NCBI RefSeq assembly: GCF_910589235.1
Contig: NW_025813617.1
Coordinates: 1-64,000, forward strand
Direction of reading: 5' to 3'
DNA from: Vespa crabro
Taxonomy: Eukaryota; Arthropoda; Insecta; Hymenoptera; Vespidae
Length of the DNA: 64,000 nucleotides
Shown here: piece after piece, positions 11,448 to 25,087 of the stretch
Numbering within the stretch: the stretch's first letter is position 1
How the letters are laid out: the number at the start of each line of letters is the position of its first letter
Notes under the pieces: generated by a model
Database searches by the model: none
Told to the model about the DNA's origin: nothing
The model's input: the letters and a program-made list of their open reading frames with translations, nothing else
Position numbers and translations under genes: made by a program

Positions 11448-12470
11448 TTATATTCTTATTATATTCTTTATTCTGCATCGATAGAATATAAAATCATTGA
11501 AATTGACCGAGATTTCAAGTTTTCGTTTTTCGACGATACGCGTATATGAGCGAACAATCGTATATACGATATGAAAGAATGTTAAAAACTTTGATTCCAA
11601 TATAAAATAGGTGTTTGATCTTATGAAATGCAATGTTCTGAATCGATTGGTAACATTTTTCTAACTGTGGCACAAGTATTATTAAAGATTTCACGATTTT
11701 ATCTTCGCATATACCGAAATTCGCGTATGTCGATTACGTTTTTCGACAATTATCATATGAAAACGCGTATTTAAACATAGTGAAAACGTTATATTCTTGT
11801 TATATTCTTTATTCTGCATCGATAGAATATAAAATCATTGAAATTGAACGAGATTTCAAGTTTTCGTTTTTCGACGATACGCGTATATGAGCGAAAAATC
11901 GTATATACGATATGAAAGAATGTTAAAAACTTTGATTCCAATATAAAATAGATGTTTGATCTTATGAAATGCAATGTTCTGAATCGATTGGTAACATTTT
12001 TCTAACTGTGGCACAAGTATTATTAAAGATTTCACGATTTTATCTTCGCATATACCGAAATTCGCGTATGTCGATTACGTTTTTCGAAAATTATCATATG
12101 AAAACGCGTATTTAAACATAGTAAAAACGTTATATTCTTGTTATATTCTTTATTCTGCATCGATAGAATATAAAATCATTGAAATTGAACGAGATTTCAA
12201 GTTTTCGTTTTTCGACGATACGCGTATATGAGCGAAAAATCGTATATACGATATGAAAGAATGTTAAAAACTTTGATTCCAATATAAAATAGATGTTTGA
12301 TCTTATGAAATGCAATGTTCTGAATCGATTGGTAACATTTTTCTAACTGTGGCACAAGTATTATTAAAGATTTCACGATTTTATCTTCGCATATACCGAA
12401 ATTCGCGTATGTCGATTACGTTTTTCGACAATTATCATATGAAAACGCGTATTTAAACATAGTAAAAACG
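11448..12470. repeat. Trimer HOR copy 2, units 34-36
   Basis: Unit 34 is family D with A335G (11782), unit 35 has C300A, and unit 36 is consensus. By eye the 1023 bp repeat copy 1 (8720-9742) without its private change, eight units further on, and are followed directly by copy 3. Confidence 0.88.
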
Positions 12471-13493
12471 TTATATTCTTATTATATTCTTTATTCTGCA
12501 TCGATAGAATATAAAATCATTGAAATTGACCGAGATTTCAAGTTTTCGTTTTTCGACGATACGCGTATATGAGCGAACAATCGTATATACGATATGAAAG
12601 AATGTTAAAAACTTTGATTCCAATATAAAATAGGTGTTTGATCTTATGAAATGCAATGTTCTGAATCGATTGGTAACATTTTTCTAACTGTGGCACAAGT
12701 ATTATTAAAGATTTCACGATTTTATCTTCGCATATACCGAAATTCGCGTATGTCGATTACGTTTTTCGACAATTATCATATGAAAACGCGTATTTAAACA
12801 TAGTGAAAACGTTATATTCTTGTTATATTCTTTATTCTGCATCGATAGAATATAAAATCATTGAAATTGAACGAGATTTCAAGTTTTCGTTTTTCGACGA
12901 TACGCGTATATGAGCGAAAAATCGTATATACGATATGAAAGAATGTTAAAAACTTTGATTCCAATATAAAATAGATGTTTGATCTTATGAAATGCAATGT
13001 TCTGAATCGATTGGTAACATTTTTCTAACTGTGGCGCAAGTATTATTAAAGATTTCACGATTTTATCTTCGCATATACCGAAATTCGCGTATGTCGATTA
13101 CGTTTTTCGAAAATTATCATATGAAAACGCGTATTTAAACATAGTAAAAACGTTATATTCTTGTTATATTCTTTATTCTGCATCGATAGAATATAAAATC
13201 ATTGAAATTGAACGAGATTTCAAGTTTTCGTTTTTCGACGATACGCGTATATGAGCGAAAAACCGTATATACGATATGAAAGAATGTTAAAAACTTTGAT
13301 TCCAATATAAAATAGATGTTTGATCTTATGAAATGCAATGTTCTGAATCGATTGGTAACATTTTTCTAACTGTCGCACAAGTATTATTAAAGATTTCACG
13401 ATTTTATCTTCGCATATACCGAAATTCGCGTATGTCGATTACGTTTTTCGACAATTATCATATGAAAACGCGTATTTAAACATAGTAAAAACG
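12471..13493. repeat. Trimer HOR copy 3, units 37-39
   Basis: Unit 37 is family D with A335G (12805). Unit 38 has C300A plus a private A227G-type change in the GGCACAAG stretch. Unit 39 has a private T111C, which breaks the 14-bp dyad, and G222C. G222C is also found in unit 43 and links this copy to the tetramer HOR that follows. Confidence 0.86.
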
Positions 13494-14857
13494 TTATATT
13501 CTTGTTATATTCTTTATTCGGCATCGATAGAATATAAAATCATTGAAATTGAACGAGATTTCAAGTTTTCGTTTTTCGACGATACGCGTATATGAGCGAA
13601 CAATCGTATATACGATATGAAAGAATGTTAAAAACTTTGATTCCAATATAAAATAGATGTTTGATCTTATGAAATGCAATGTTCTGAATCGATTGGTAAC
13701 ATTTTTCTAACTGTGGCACAAGTATTATTAAAGATTTCACGATTTTATCTTCGCATATACCGAAATTCGCGTATGTCGATTACGTTTTTCGACAATTATC
13801 ATATGAAAACGCGTATTTAAACATAGTAAAAACGTTATATTCTTGTTATATTCTTTATTCTGCATCGATAGAATATAAAATCATTGAAATTGAACGAGAT
13901 TTCAAGTATTCGTTTTTCGACGATACGCGTATATGAGCGAAAAATCGTATATACGATATGAAAGAATGTTAAAAACTTTGATTCCAATATAAAATAGATG
14001 TTTGATCTTATGAAATGCAATGTTCTGAATCGATTGGTAACATTCTTCTAACTGTGGCACAAGTATTATTAAAGATTTCACGATTTTATCTTCGCATATA
14101 CCGAAATTCGCGTATGTCGATTACGTTTTTCGACAATTATCATATGAAAACACGTATTTAAACATAGTAAAAACGTTATATTCTTGTTATATTCTTTATT
14201 CTGCATCGATAGAATATAAAATCATTGAAATTGAACGAGATTTCAAGTTTTCGTTTTTCGACGATACGCGTATATGAGCGAAAAATCGTATATACGATAT
14301 GAAAGAATGTTAAAAACTTTGATTCCAATATAAAATAGATGTTTGATCTTATGAAATGCAATGTTCGGAATCGATTGGTAACATTTTTCTAACTGATGCA
14401 CAAGTATTATTAAAGATTTCACGATTTTATCTTCGCATATACCGAAATTCGCGTATGTCGATTACGTTTTTCGACAATTATCATATGAAAACGCGTATTT
14501 AAACATAGTAAAAACGTTATATTCTTGTTATATTCTTTATTCTGCATCGATAGAATATAAAATCATTGAAATTGAACGAGATTTCAAGTTTTCGTTTTTC
14601 GACGATACGCGTATATGAGCGAAAAATCGTATATACGATATGAAAGAATGTTAAAAACTTTGATTCCAATATAAAATAGATGTTTGATCTTATGAAATGC
14701 AATGTTCTGAATCGATTGGTAACATTTTTCTAACTGTCGCACAAGTATTATTAAAGATTTCACGATTTTATCTTCGCATATACCGAAATTCGCGTATGTC
14801 GATTACGTTTTTCGACAATTATCATATGAAAACGCGTATTTAAACATAGTAAAAACG
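13494..14857. repeat. Tetramer HOR copy 1, units 40-43
   Basis: Markers in order are: T27G with A108C (unit 40); T74A, T211C and G318A (unit 41); T192G with T221A/G222T (unit 42); G222C (unit 43). The same series follows 1364 bp later. Unit 39, just upstream, also has G222C, so the true breakpoint may lie slightly to the left. Confidence 0.88.
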
Positions 14858-16221
14858 TTATATTCTTGTTATATTCTTTATTCGGCATCGATAGAATATA
14901 AAATCATTGAAATTGAACGAGATTTCAAGTTTTCGTTTTTCGACGATACGCGTATATGAGCGAACAATCGTATATACGATATGAAAGAATGTTAAAAACT
15001 TTGATTCCAATATAAAATAGATGTTTGATCTTATGAAATGCAATGTTCTGAATCGATTGGTAACATTTTTCTAACTGTGGCACAAGTATTATTAAAGATT
15101 TCACGATTTTATCTTCGCATATACCGAAATTCGCGTATGTCGATTACGTTTTTCGACAATTATCATATGAAAACGCGTATTTAAACATAGTAAAAACGTT
15201 ATATTCTTGTTATATTCTTTATTCTGCATCGATAGAATATAAAATCATTGAAATTGAACGAGATTTCAAGTATTCGTTTTTCGACGATACGCGTATATGA
15301 GCGAAAAATCGTATATACGATATGAAAGAATGTTAAAAACTTTGATTCCAATATAAAATAGATGTTTGATCTTATGAAATGCAATGTTCTGAATCGATTG
15401 GTAACATTCTTCTAACTGTGGCACAAGTATTATTAAAGATTTCACGATTTTATCTTCGCATATACCGAAATTCGCGTATGTCGATTACGTTTTTCGACAA
15501 TTATCATATGAAAACACGTATTTAAACATAGTAAAAACGTTATATTCTTGTTATATTCTTTATTCTGCATCGATAGAATATAAAATCATTGAAATTGAAC
15601 GAGATTTCAAGTTTTCGTTTTTCGACGATACGCGTATATGAGCGAAAAATCGTATATACGATATGAAAGAATGTTAAAAACTTTGATTCCAATATAAAAT
15701 AGATGTTTGATCTTATGAAATGCAATGTTCGGAATCGATTGGTAACATTTTTCTAACTGATGCACAAGTATTATTAAAGATTTCACGATTTTATCTTCGC
15801 ATATACCGAAATTCGCGTATGTCGATTACGTTTTTCGACAATTATCATATGAAAACGCGTATTTAAACATAGTAAAAACGTTATATTCTTGTTATATTCT
15901 TTATTCTGCATCGATAGAATATAAAATCATTGAAATTGAACGAGATTTCAAGTTTTCGTTTTTCGACGATACGCGTATATGAGCGAAAAATCGTATATAC
16001 GATATGAAAGAATGTTAAAATCTTTGATTCCAATATAAAATAGATGTTTGATCTTATGAAATGCAATGTTCTGAATCGATTGGTAACATTTTTCTAACTG
16101 TGGCACAAGTATTATTAAAGATTTCACGATTTTATCTTCGCATATACCGAAATTCGCGTATGTCGATTACGTTTTTCGACAATTATCATATGAAAACGCG
16201 TATTTAAACATAGTAAAAACG
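14858..16221. repeat. Tetramer HOR copy 2, units 44-47
   Basis: Units 44, 45 and 46 repeat the markers of units 40, 41 and 42 exactly. Unit 47 differs from unit 43: it lacks G222C and has A141T. Unit 48, just downstream, again has T192G with T221A/G222T, so the pattern decays through a partial third copy. Confidence 0.86.
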
Positions 16222-18949
16222 TTATATTCTTGTTATATTCTTTATTCTGCATCGATAGAATATAAAATCATTGAAATTGAACGAGATTTCAAGTTTTCGT
16301 TTTTCGACGATACGCGTATATGAGCGAAAAATCGTATATACGATATGAAAGAATGTTAAAAACTTTGATTCCAATATAAAATAGATGTTTGATCTTATGA
16401 AATGCAATGTTCGGAATCGATTGGTAACATTTTTCTAACTGATGCACAAGTATTATTAAAGATTTCACGATTTTATCTTCGCATATACCGAAATTCGCGT
16501 ATGTCGATTACGTTTTTCGACAATTATCATATGAAAACGCGTATTTAAACATAGTAAAAACGTTATATTCTTGTTATATTCTTTATTCTGCATCGATAGA
16601 ATATAAAATCATTGAAATTGAACGAGATTTCAAGTTTTCGTTTTTCGACGATATGCGTATATGAGCGAAAAATCGTATATACGATATGAAAGAATGTTAA
16701 AAACTTTGAATCCAATATAAAATAGATGTTTGATCTTATGAAATGCAATGTTCTGAATCGATTGGTAACATTTTTCTAACTGTGGCACAAGTATTATTAA
16801 AGATTTCACGATTTTATCTTCGTATATACCGAAATTCGCGTATGTCGATTACGTTTTTCGACAATTATCATATGAAAACGCGTATTTAAACATAGTAAAA
16901 ACGTTATATTCTTGTTATATTCTTTATTCTGCATCGATAGAATATAAAATCATTGAAATTGAACGAGATTTCAAGTTTTGGTTTTTCGACGATACGCGTA
17001 TATGAGCGAAAAATCGTATATACGATATGAAAGAATGTTAAAAACTTTGATTCCAATATAAAATAGATGTTTGATCTTATGAAATGCAATGTTCTGAATC
17101 GATTGATAACATTTTTCTAACTGTGGCACAAGTATTATTAAAGATTTCACGATTTTATCTTCGCATATACCGAAATTCGCGTATGTCGATTACGTTTTTC
17201 GACAATTATCATATGAAAACGCGTATTTAAACATAGTAAAAACGTTATATTCTTGTTATATTCTTTATTCGGCATCGATAGAATATAAAATCATTGAAAT
17301 TGAACGAGATTTCAAGTTTTCGTTTTTCGACGATACGCGTATATGAGCGAAAAATCGTATATACGATATGAAAGAATGTTAAAAACTTTGATTCCAATAT
17401 AAAATAGATGTTTGATCTTATGAAATGCAATGTTCTGAATCGATTGGTAACATTTTTCTAACTGTGGCACAAGTATTTTTAAAGATTTCACGATTTTATC
17501 TTCGCATATACCGAAATTCGCGTATGTCGATTACGTTTTTCTACATTTATCATATGAAAACGCGTATTTAAACATAGTAAAAACGTTATATTCTTGTTAT
17601 ATTCTTTATTCTGCATCGATAGAATATAAAATCATTGAAATTGAACGAGATTTCAAGTTTTGGTTTTTCGACGATACGCGTATATGAGCGAAAAATCGTA
17701 TATACGATATGAAAGAATGTTAAAAACTTTGATTCCAATATAAAATAGATGTTTGATCTTATGAAATGCAATGTTCTGAATCGATTGGTAACATTTTTCT
17801 AACTGTGGCACAAGTATTATTAAAGATTTCACGATTTTATCTTCGCATATACCGAAATTCGCGTATGTCGATTACGTTTTTCGACAATTATCATATGAAA
17901 ACGCGTATTTAAACATAGTAAAAACGTTATATTCTTGTTATATTCTTTATTCTGCATCGATAGAATATAAAATCATTGAAATTGAACGAGATTTCAAGTT
18001 TTCGTTTTTCGACGATACGCGTATATGAGCGAAAAATCGTATATACGATATGAAAGAATGTTAAAAACTTTGATTCCAATATAAAATAGATGTTTGATCT
18101 TATGAAATGCAATGTTCTGAATCGATTGGTAACATTTTTCTAACTGTGGCACAAGTATTATTAAAGATTTCTCGATTTTATCTTCGCATATACCGAAATT
18201 CGCGTATGTCGATTACGTTTTTCGACAATTATCATATGAAAACGCGTATTTAAACATAGTAAAAACGTTATATTCTTGTTATATTCTTTATTCTGCATCG
18301 ATAGAATATAAAATCATTGAAATTGAACGAGATTTCAAGTTTTCGTTTTTCGACGATACGCGTATATGAGCGAACAATCGTATATACGATATGAAAGAAT
18401 GTTAAAAACTTTGATTCCAATATAAAATAGATGTTTGATCTTATGAAATGCAATGTTCTGAATCGATTGGTAACATTTTTCTAACTGTGGCACAAGTATT
18501 ATTAAAGATTTCACGATTTTATCTTCGCATATACCGAAATTCGCGTATGTCGATTACGTTTTTCGACAATTATCATATGAAAACGCGTATTTAAACATAG
18601 TAAAAACGTTATATTCTTGTTATATTCTTTATTCTGCATCGATAGAATATAAAATCATTGAAATTGAACGAGATTTCAAGTTTTCGTTTTTCGACGATAC
18701 GCGTATATGAGCGAAAAATCGTATATACGATATGAAAGAATGTTAAAAACTTTGATTCCAATATAAAATAGATGTTTGATCTTATGAAATGCAATGTTCT
18801 GAATCGATTGGTAACATTTTTCTAACTGTGGCACAAGTATTATTAAAGATTTCACGATTTTATCTTCGCATATACCGAAATTCGCGTATGTCGATTACGT
18901 TTTTCGACAATTATCATATGAAAACGCGTATTTAAACATAGTAAAAACG
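16222..18949. repeat. Precursor region of the nonamer HOR, units 48-55
   Basis: Unit 49 (16563) has C92T, T148A and C261T; unit 50 has C77G and G203A (17106). Both reappear with extra changes in the nonamer copies. Unit 51 has T27G, A234T and the doublet G298T/A302T. Unit 52 again has C77G, unit 53 has A246T and unit 54 has A108C. The segment looks like an earlier, less regular arrangement of the same variants as the 9-unit blocks downstream. Confidence 0.82.
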
Positions 18950-21900
18950 TTATATTCTTGTTATATTCTTTATTCTGCATCGATAGAATATAAAATCATT
19001 GAAATTGAACGAGATTTCAAGTTTTCGTTTTTCGACGATACGCGTATATGAGCGAAAAATCGTATATACGATATGAAAGAATGTTAAAAACTTTGATTCC
19101 AATATAAAATAGATGTTTGATCTTATGAAATGCAATGTTCTGAATCGATTGGTAACTTTTTTCTAACTGTGGCACAAGTATTATTAAAGATTTCACGATT
19201 TTATCTTCGCATATACCGAAATTCGCGTATGTCGATTACGTTTTTCGACAATTATCATATGAAAACGCTTATTTAAACATAGTAAAAACGTTATATTCTT
19301 GTTATATTCTTTATTCTGCATCGATAGAATATAAAATCATTGAAATTGAACGAGATTTCAAGTTTTCGTTTTTCGACGATATGCGTATATGAGCGAAAAA
19401 TCGTATATACGATATGAAAGAATGTTAAAAACTTTGAATCCAATATATAATAGATGTTTGATCTTATGAAATGCAATGTTCTGAATCGATTGGTAACATT
19501 TTTCTAACTGTGGCACAAGTATTATTAAAGATTTCACGATTTTATCTTCGTATATACCGAAATTCGCGTATGTCGATTACGTTTTTCGACAATTATCATA
19601 TGAAAACGCGTATTTAAACATAGTAAAAACGTTATATTCTTGTTATATTCTTTATTCTGCATCGATAGAATATAAAATCATTGAAATTGAACGAGATTTC
19701 AAGTTTTGGTTTTTCGACGATACGCGTATATGAGCGAAAAATCGTATATACGATATGAAAGAATGTTAAAAACTTTGATTCCAATATAAAATAGATGTTT
19801 GATCTTATGAAATGCAATGTTCTGAATCGATTCAGAACATTTTTCTAACTGTGGCACAAGTATTATTAAAGATTTCACGATTTTATCTTCGCATATACCG
19901 AAATTCGCGTATGTCGATTACGTTTTTCGACAATTATCATATGAAAACGCGTATTTAAACATAGTAAAAACGTTATATTCTTGTTATATTCTTTATTCTG
20001 CATCGATAGAATATAAAATCATTGAAATTGAACGAGATTTCAAGTTTTCGTTTTTCGACGATACGCGTATATGAGCGAAAAATCGTATATACGATATGAA
20101 AGAATGTTAAAAACTTTGATTCCAATATAAAATAGATGTTTGATCTTATGAAATGCAATGTTCTGAATCGATTGGTAACATTTTTCTAACTGTGGCACAA
20201 GTATTATTAAAGATTTCTCGATTTTATCTTCGCATATACCGAAATTCGCGTATGTCGATTACGTTTTTCGACAATTATCATATGAAAACGCGTATTTAAA
20301 CATAGTAAAAACGTTATATTCTTGTTATATTCTTTATTCTGCATCGATAGAATATAAAATCATTGAAATTGAACGAGATTTCAAGTTTTCGTTTTTTGAC
20401 GATACGCGTATATGAGCGAAAAATCGTATATACGATATGAAAGAATGTTAAAAACTTTGATTCCAATATAAAATAGATGTTTGATCTTATGAAATGCAAT
20501 GTTCTGAATCGATTGGTAACATTTTTCTAACTGTGGCACAAGTATTATTAAAGATTTCACGATTTTATCTTCGCATATACCGAAATTCGCGTATGTCGAT
20601 TACGTTTTTCGACAATTATCATATGAAAACGCGTATTTAAACATAGTAAAAACGTTATATTCTTGTTATATTCTTTATTCTGCATCGATAGAATATAAAA
20701 TCATTGAAATTGAACGAGATTTCAAGTTTTCGTTTTTCGACGATACGCGTATATGAGCGAAAAATCGTATATACGATATGAAAGAATGTTAAAAACTTTG
20801 ATTCCAATATAAAATAGATGTTTGATCTTATGAAATGCAATGTTCTGAATCGATTGGTAACATTTTTCTAACTGTGGCACAAGTATTATTAAAGATTTCA
20901 TGATTTTATCTTCGCATATACCGAAATTCGCGTATGTCGATTAAGTTTTTCGACAATTATCATATGAAAACGCGTATTTAAACATAGTAAAAACGTTATA
21001 TTCTTGTTATATTCTTTATTCTGCATCGATAGAATATAAAATCATTGAAATTGAACGAGATTTCAAGTTTTCGTTTTTCGACGATACGCGTATATGAGCG
21101 AAAAATCGTATATACGATATGAAAGAATGTTAAAAACTGTGATTCCAATATAAAATAGATGTTTGATCTTATGAAATGCAATGTTCTGAATCGATTGGTA
21201 ACATTTTTCTAACTGTGGCACAAGTATTATTAAAGATTTCACGATTTTATCTTCGCATATACCGAAATTCGCGTATGTCGATTACGTTTTTCTACATTTA
21301 TCATATGAAAACGCGTATTTAAACATAGTAAAAACTTTATATTCTTGTTATATTCTTTATTCTGCATCGATAGAATATAAAATCATTGAAATTGAACGAG
21401 ATTTCAAGTTTTCGTTTTTCGACGATACGCGTATATGAGCGAAAAATCGTATATACGATATGAAAGAATGTTAAAAACTTTGATTCCAATATAAAATAGA
21501 TGTTTGATCTTATGAAATGCAATGTTCTGAATCGATTGGTAACATTTTTCTAACTGTGGCACAAGTATTATTAAAGATTTCACGATTTTATCTTCGCATA
21601 TACCGAAATTCGCGTATGTCGATTACGTTTTTCGACAATTATCATATGAAAACGCGTATTTAAACATAGTAAAAACGTTATATTCTTGTTATATTCTTTA
21701 TTCTGCATCGATAGAATATAAAATCAATGAAATTGAACGAGATTTCAAGTTTTCGTTTTTCGACGATACGCGTATATGAGCGAAAAATCGTATATACGAT
21801 ATGAAAGAATGTTAAAAACTTTGATTCCAATTTAAAATAGATGTTTGATCTTATGAAATGCAATGTTCTGAATCGATTGGTAACATTTTTCTAACTGTGG

Positions 21901-22018
21901 CACAAGTATTATTAAAGATTTCACGATTTTATCTTCGCATATACCGAAATTCGCGTATGTCGATTACGTTTTTCGACAATTATCATATGAAAACGCGTAT
22001 TTAAACATAGTAAAAACC
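18950..22018. repeat. Nonamer HOR copy 1, units 56-64 (3069 bp)
   Basis: Nine units carry ordered markers: A208T+G320T (56); C92T+T148A+A158T+C261T (57); C77G (58); A246T (59); C84T (60); C247T+C290A (61); T144G+G298T+A302T+G341T (62); none (63); T50A+A155T+G341C (64). All but T50A and the triplet change in unit 58 recur 3069 bp later. By eye the two copies differ at four bases. The right breakpoint is placed at G341C (22018). Confidence 0.92.
19816..19841. other. Perfect 26-bp palindrome unique to unit 58
   Basis: The half-site AATGTTCTGAATC (19816-19828) is followed at once by its exact reverse complement (19829-19841). The consensus has GGT where this unit has CAG (19833-19835). In the paired nonamer copy the bases are GAT (22902-22904), and the related unit 50 also has GAT, so the parent probably read GAT and two bases changed together. 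Those changes are precisely what pairing with the CTG of the opposite arm would dictate. Confidence 0.95.
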
Positions 22019-25000
22019 TTATATTCTTGTTATATTCTTTATTCTGCATCGATAGAATATAAAATCATTGAAATTGAACGAGATTTCAAGTTTTCGTTTT
22101 TCGACGATACGCGTATATGAGCGAAAAATCGTATATACGATATGAAAGAATGTTAAAAACTTTGATTCCAATATAAAATAGATGTTTGATCTTATGAAAT
22201 GCAATGTTCTGAATCGATTGGTAACTTTTTTCTAACTGTGGCACAAGTATTATTAAAGATTTCACGATTTTATCTTCGCATATACCGAAATTCGCGTATG
22301 TCGATTACGTTTTTCGACAATTATCATATGAAAACGCTTATTTAAACATAGTAAAAACGTTATATTCTTGTTATATTCTTTATTCTGCATCGATAGAATA
22401 TAAAATCATTGAAATTGAACGAGATTTCAAGTTTTCGTTTTTCGACGATATGCGTATATGAGCGAAAAATCGTATATACGATATGAAAGAATGTTAAAAA
22501 CTTTGAATCCAATATATAATAGATGTTTGATCTTATGAAATGCAATGTTCTGAATCGATTGGTAACATTTTTCTAACTGTGGCACAAGTATTATTAAAGA
22601 TTTCACGATTTTATCTTCGTATATACCGAAATTCGCGTATGTCGATTACGTTTTTCGACAATTATCATATGAAAACGCGTATTTAAACATAGTAAAAACG
22701 TTATATTCTTGTTATATTCTTTATTCTGCATCGATAGAATATAAAATCATTGATATTGAACGAGATTTCAAGTTTTGGTTTTTCGACGATACGCGTATAT
22801 GAGCGAAAAATCGTATATACGATATGAAAGAATGTTAAAAACTTTGATTCCAATATAAAATAGATGTTTGATCTTATGAAATGCAATGTTCTGAATCGAT
22901 TGATAACATTTTTCTAACTGTGGCACAAGTATTATTAAAGATTTCACGATTTTATCTTCGCATATACCGAAATTCGCGTATGTCGATTACGTTTTTCGAC
23001 AATTATCATATGAAAACGCGTATTTAAACATAGTAAAAACGTTATATTCTTGTTATATTCTTTATTCTGCATCGATAGAATATAAAATCATTGAAATTGA
23101 ACGAGATTTCAAGTTTTCGTTTTTCGACGATACGCGTATATGAGCGAAAAATCGTATATACGATATGAAAGAATGTTAAAAACTTTGATTCCAATATAAA
23201 ATAGATGTTTGATCTTATGAAATGCAATGTTCTGAATCGATTGGTAACATTTTTCTAACTGTGGCACAAGTATTATTAAAGATTTCTCGATTTTATCTTC
23301 GCATATACCGAAATTCGCGTATGTCGATTACGTTTTTCGACAATTATCATATGAAAACGCGTATTTAAACATAGTAAAAACGTTATATTCTTGTTATATT
23401 CTTTATTCTGCATCGATAGAATATAAAATCATTGAAATTGAACGAGATTTCAAGTTTTCGTTTTTTGACGATACGCGTATATGAGCGAAAAATCGTATAT
23501 ACGATATGAAAGAATGTTAAAAACTTTGATTCCAATATAAAATAGATGTTTGATCTTATGAAATGCAATGTTCTGAATCGATTGGTAACATTTTTCTAAC
23601 TGTGGCACAAGTATTATTAAAGATTTCACGATTTTATCTTCGCATATACCGAAATTCGCGTATGTCGATTACGTTTTTCGACAATTATCATATGAAAACG
23701 CGTATTTAAACATAGTAAAAACGTTATATTCTTGTTATATTCTTTATTCTGCATCGATAGAATATAAAATCATTGAAATTGAACGAGATTTCAAGTTTTC
23801 GTTTTTCGACGATACGCGTATATGAGCGAAAAATCGTATATACGATATGAAAGAATGTTAAAAACTTTGATTCCAATATAAAATAGATGTTTGATCTTAT
23901 GAAATGCAATGTTCTGAATCGATTGGTAACATTTTTCTAACTGTGGCACAAGTATTATTAAAGATTTCATGATTTTATCTTCGCATATACCGAAATTCGC
24001 GTATGTCGATTAAGTTTTTCGACAATTATCATATGAAAACGCGTATTTAAACATAGTAAAAACGTTATATTCTTGTTATATTCTTTATTCTGCATCGATA
24101 GAATATAAAATCATTGAAATTGAACGAGATTTCAAGTTTTCGTTTTTCGACGATACGCGTATATGAGCGAAAAATCGTATATACGATATGAAAGAATGTT
24201 AAAAACTGTGATTCCAATATAAAATAGATGTTTGATCTTATGAAATGCAATGTTCTGAATCGATTGGTAACATTTTTCTAACTGTGGCACAAGTATTATT
24301 AAAGATTTCACGATTTTATCTTCGCATATACCGAAATTCGCGTATGTCGATTACGTTTTTCTACATTTATCATATGAAAACGCGTATTTAAACATAGTAA
24401 AAACTTTATATTCTTGTTATATTCTTTATTCTGCATCGATAGAATATAAAATCATTGAAATTGAACGAGATTTCAAGTTTTCGTTTTTCGACGATACGCG
24501 TATATGAGCGAAAAATCGTATATACGATATGAAAGAATGTTAAAAACTTTGATTCCAATATAAAATAGATGTTTGATCTTATGAAATGCAATGTTCTGAA
24601 TCGATTGGTAACATTTTTCTAACTGTGGCACAAGTATTATTAAAGATTTCACGATTTTATCTTCGCATATACCGAAATTCGCGTATGTCGATTACGTTTT
24701 TCGACAATTATCATATGAAAACGCGTATTTAAACATAGTAAAAACGTTATATTCTTGTTATATTCTTTATTCTGCATCGATAGAATATAAAATCATTGAA
24801 ATTGAACGAGATTTCAAGTTTTCGTTTTTCGACGATACGCGTATATGAGCGAAAAATCGTATATACGATATGAAAGAATGTTAAAAACTTTGATTCCAAT
24901 TTAAAATAGATGTTTGATCTTATGAAATGCAATGTTCTGAATCGATTGGTAACATTTTTCTAACTGTGGCACAAGTATTATTAAAGATTTCACGATTTTA

Positions 25001-25087
25001 TCTTCGCATATACCGAAATTCGCGTATGTCGATTACGTTTTTCGACAATTATCATATGAAAACGCGTATTTAAACATAGTAAAAACC
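22019..25087. repeat. Nonamer HOR copy 2, units 65-73 (3069 bp)
   Basis: These nine units repeat the marker series of 18950-22018. Private differences are A54T in unit 67 (22754), GAT at 22902-22904 where copy 1 has CAG, and the absence of T50A in unit 73 (copy 1 has it at 21727). That makes four bases in 3069, about 99.87% identity by hand comparison, which implies a recent segmental tandem duplication. Confidence 0.92.
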
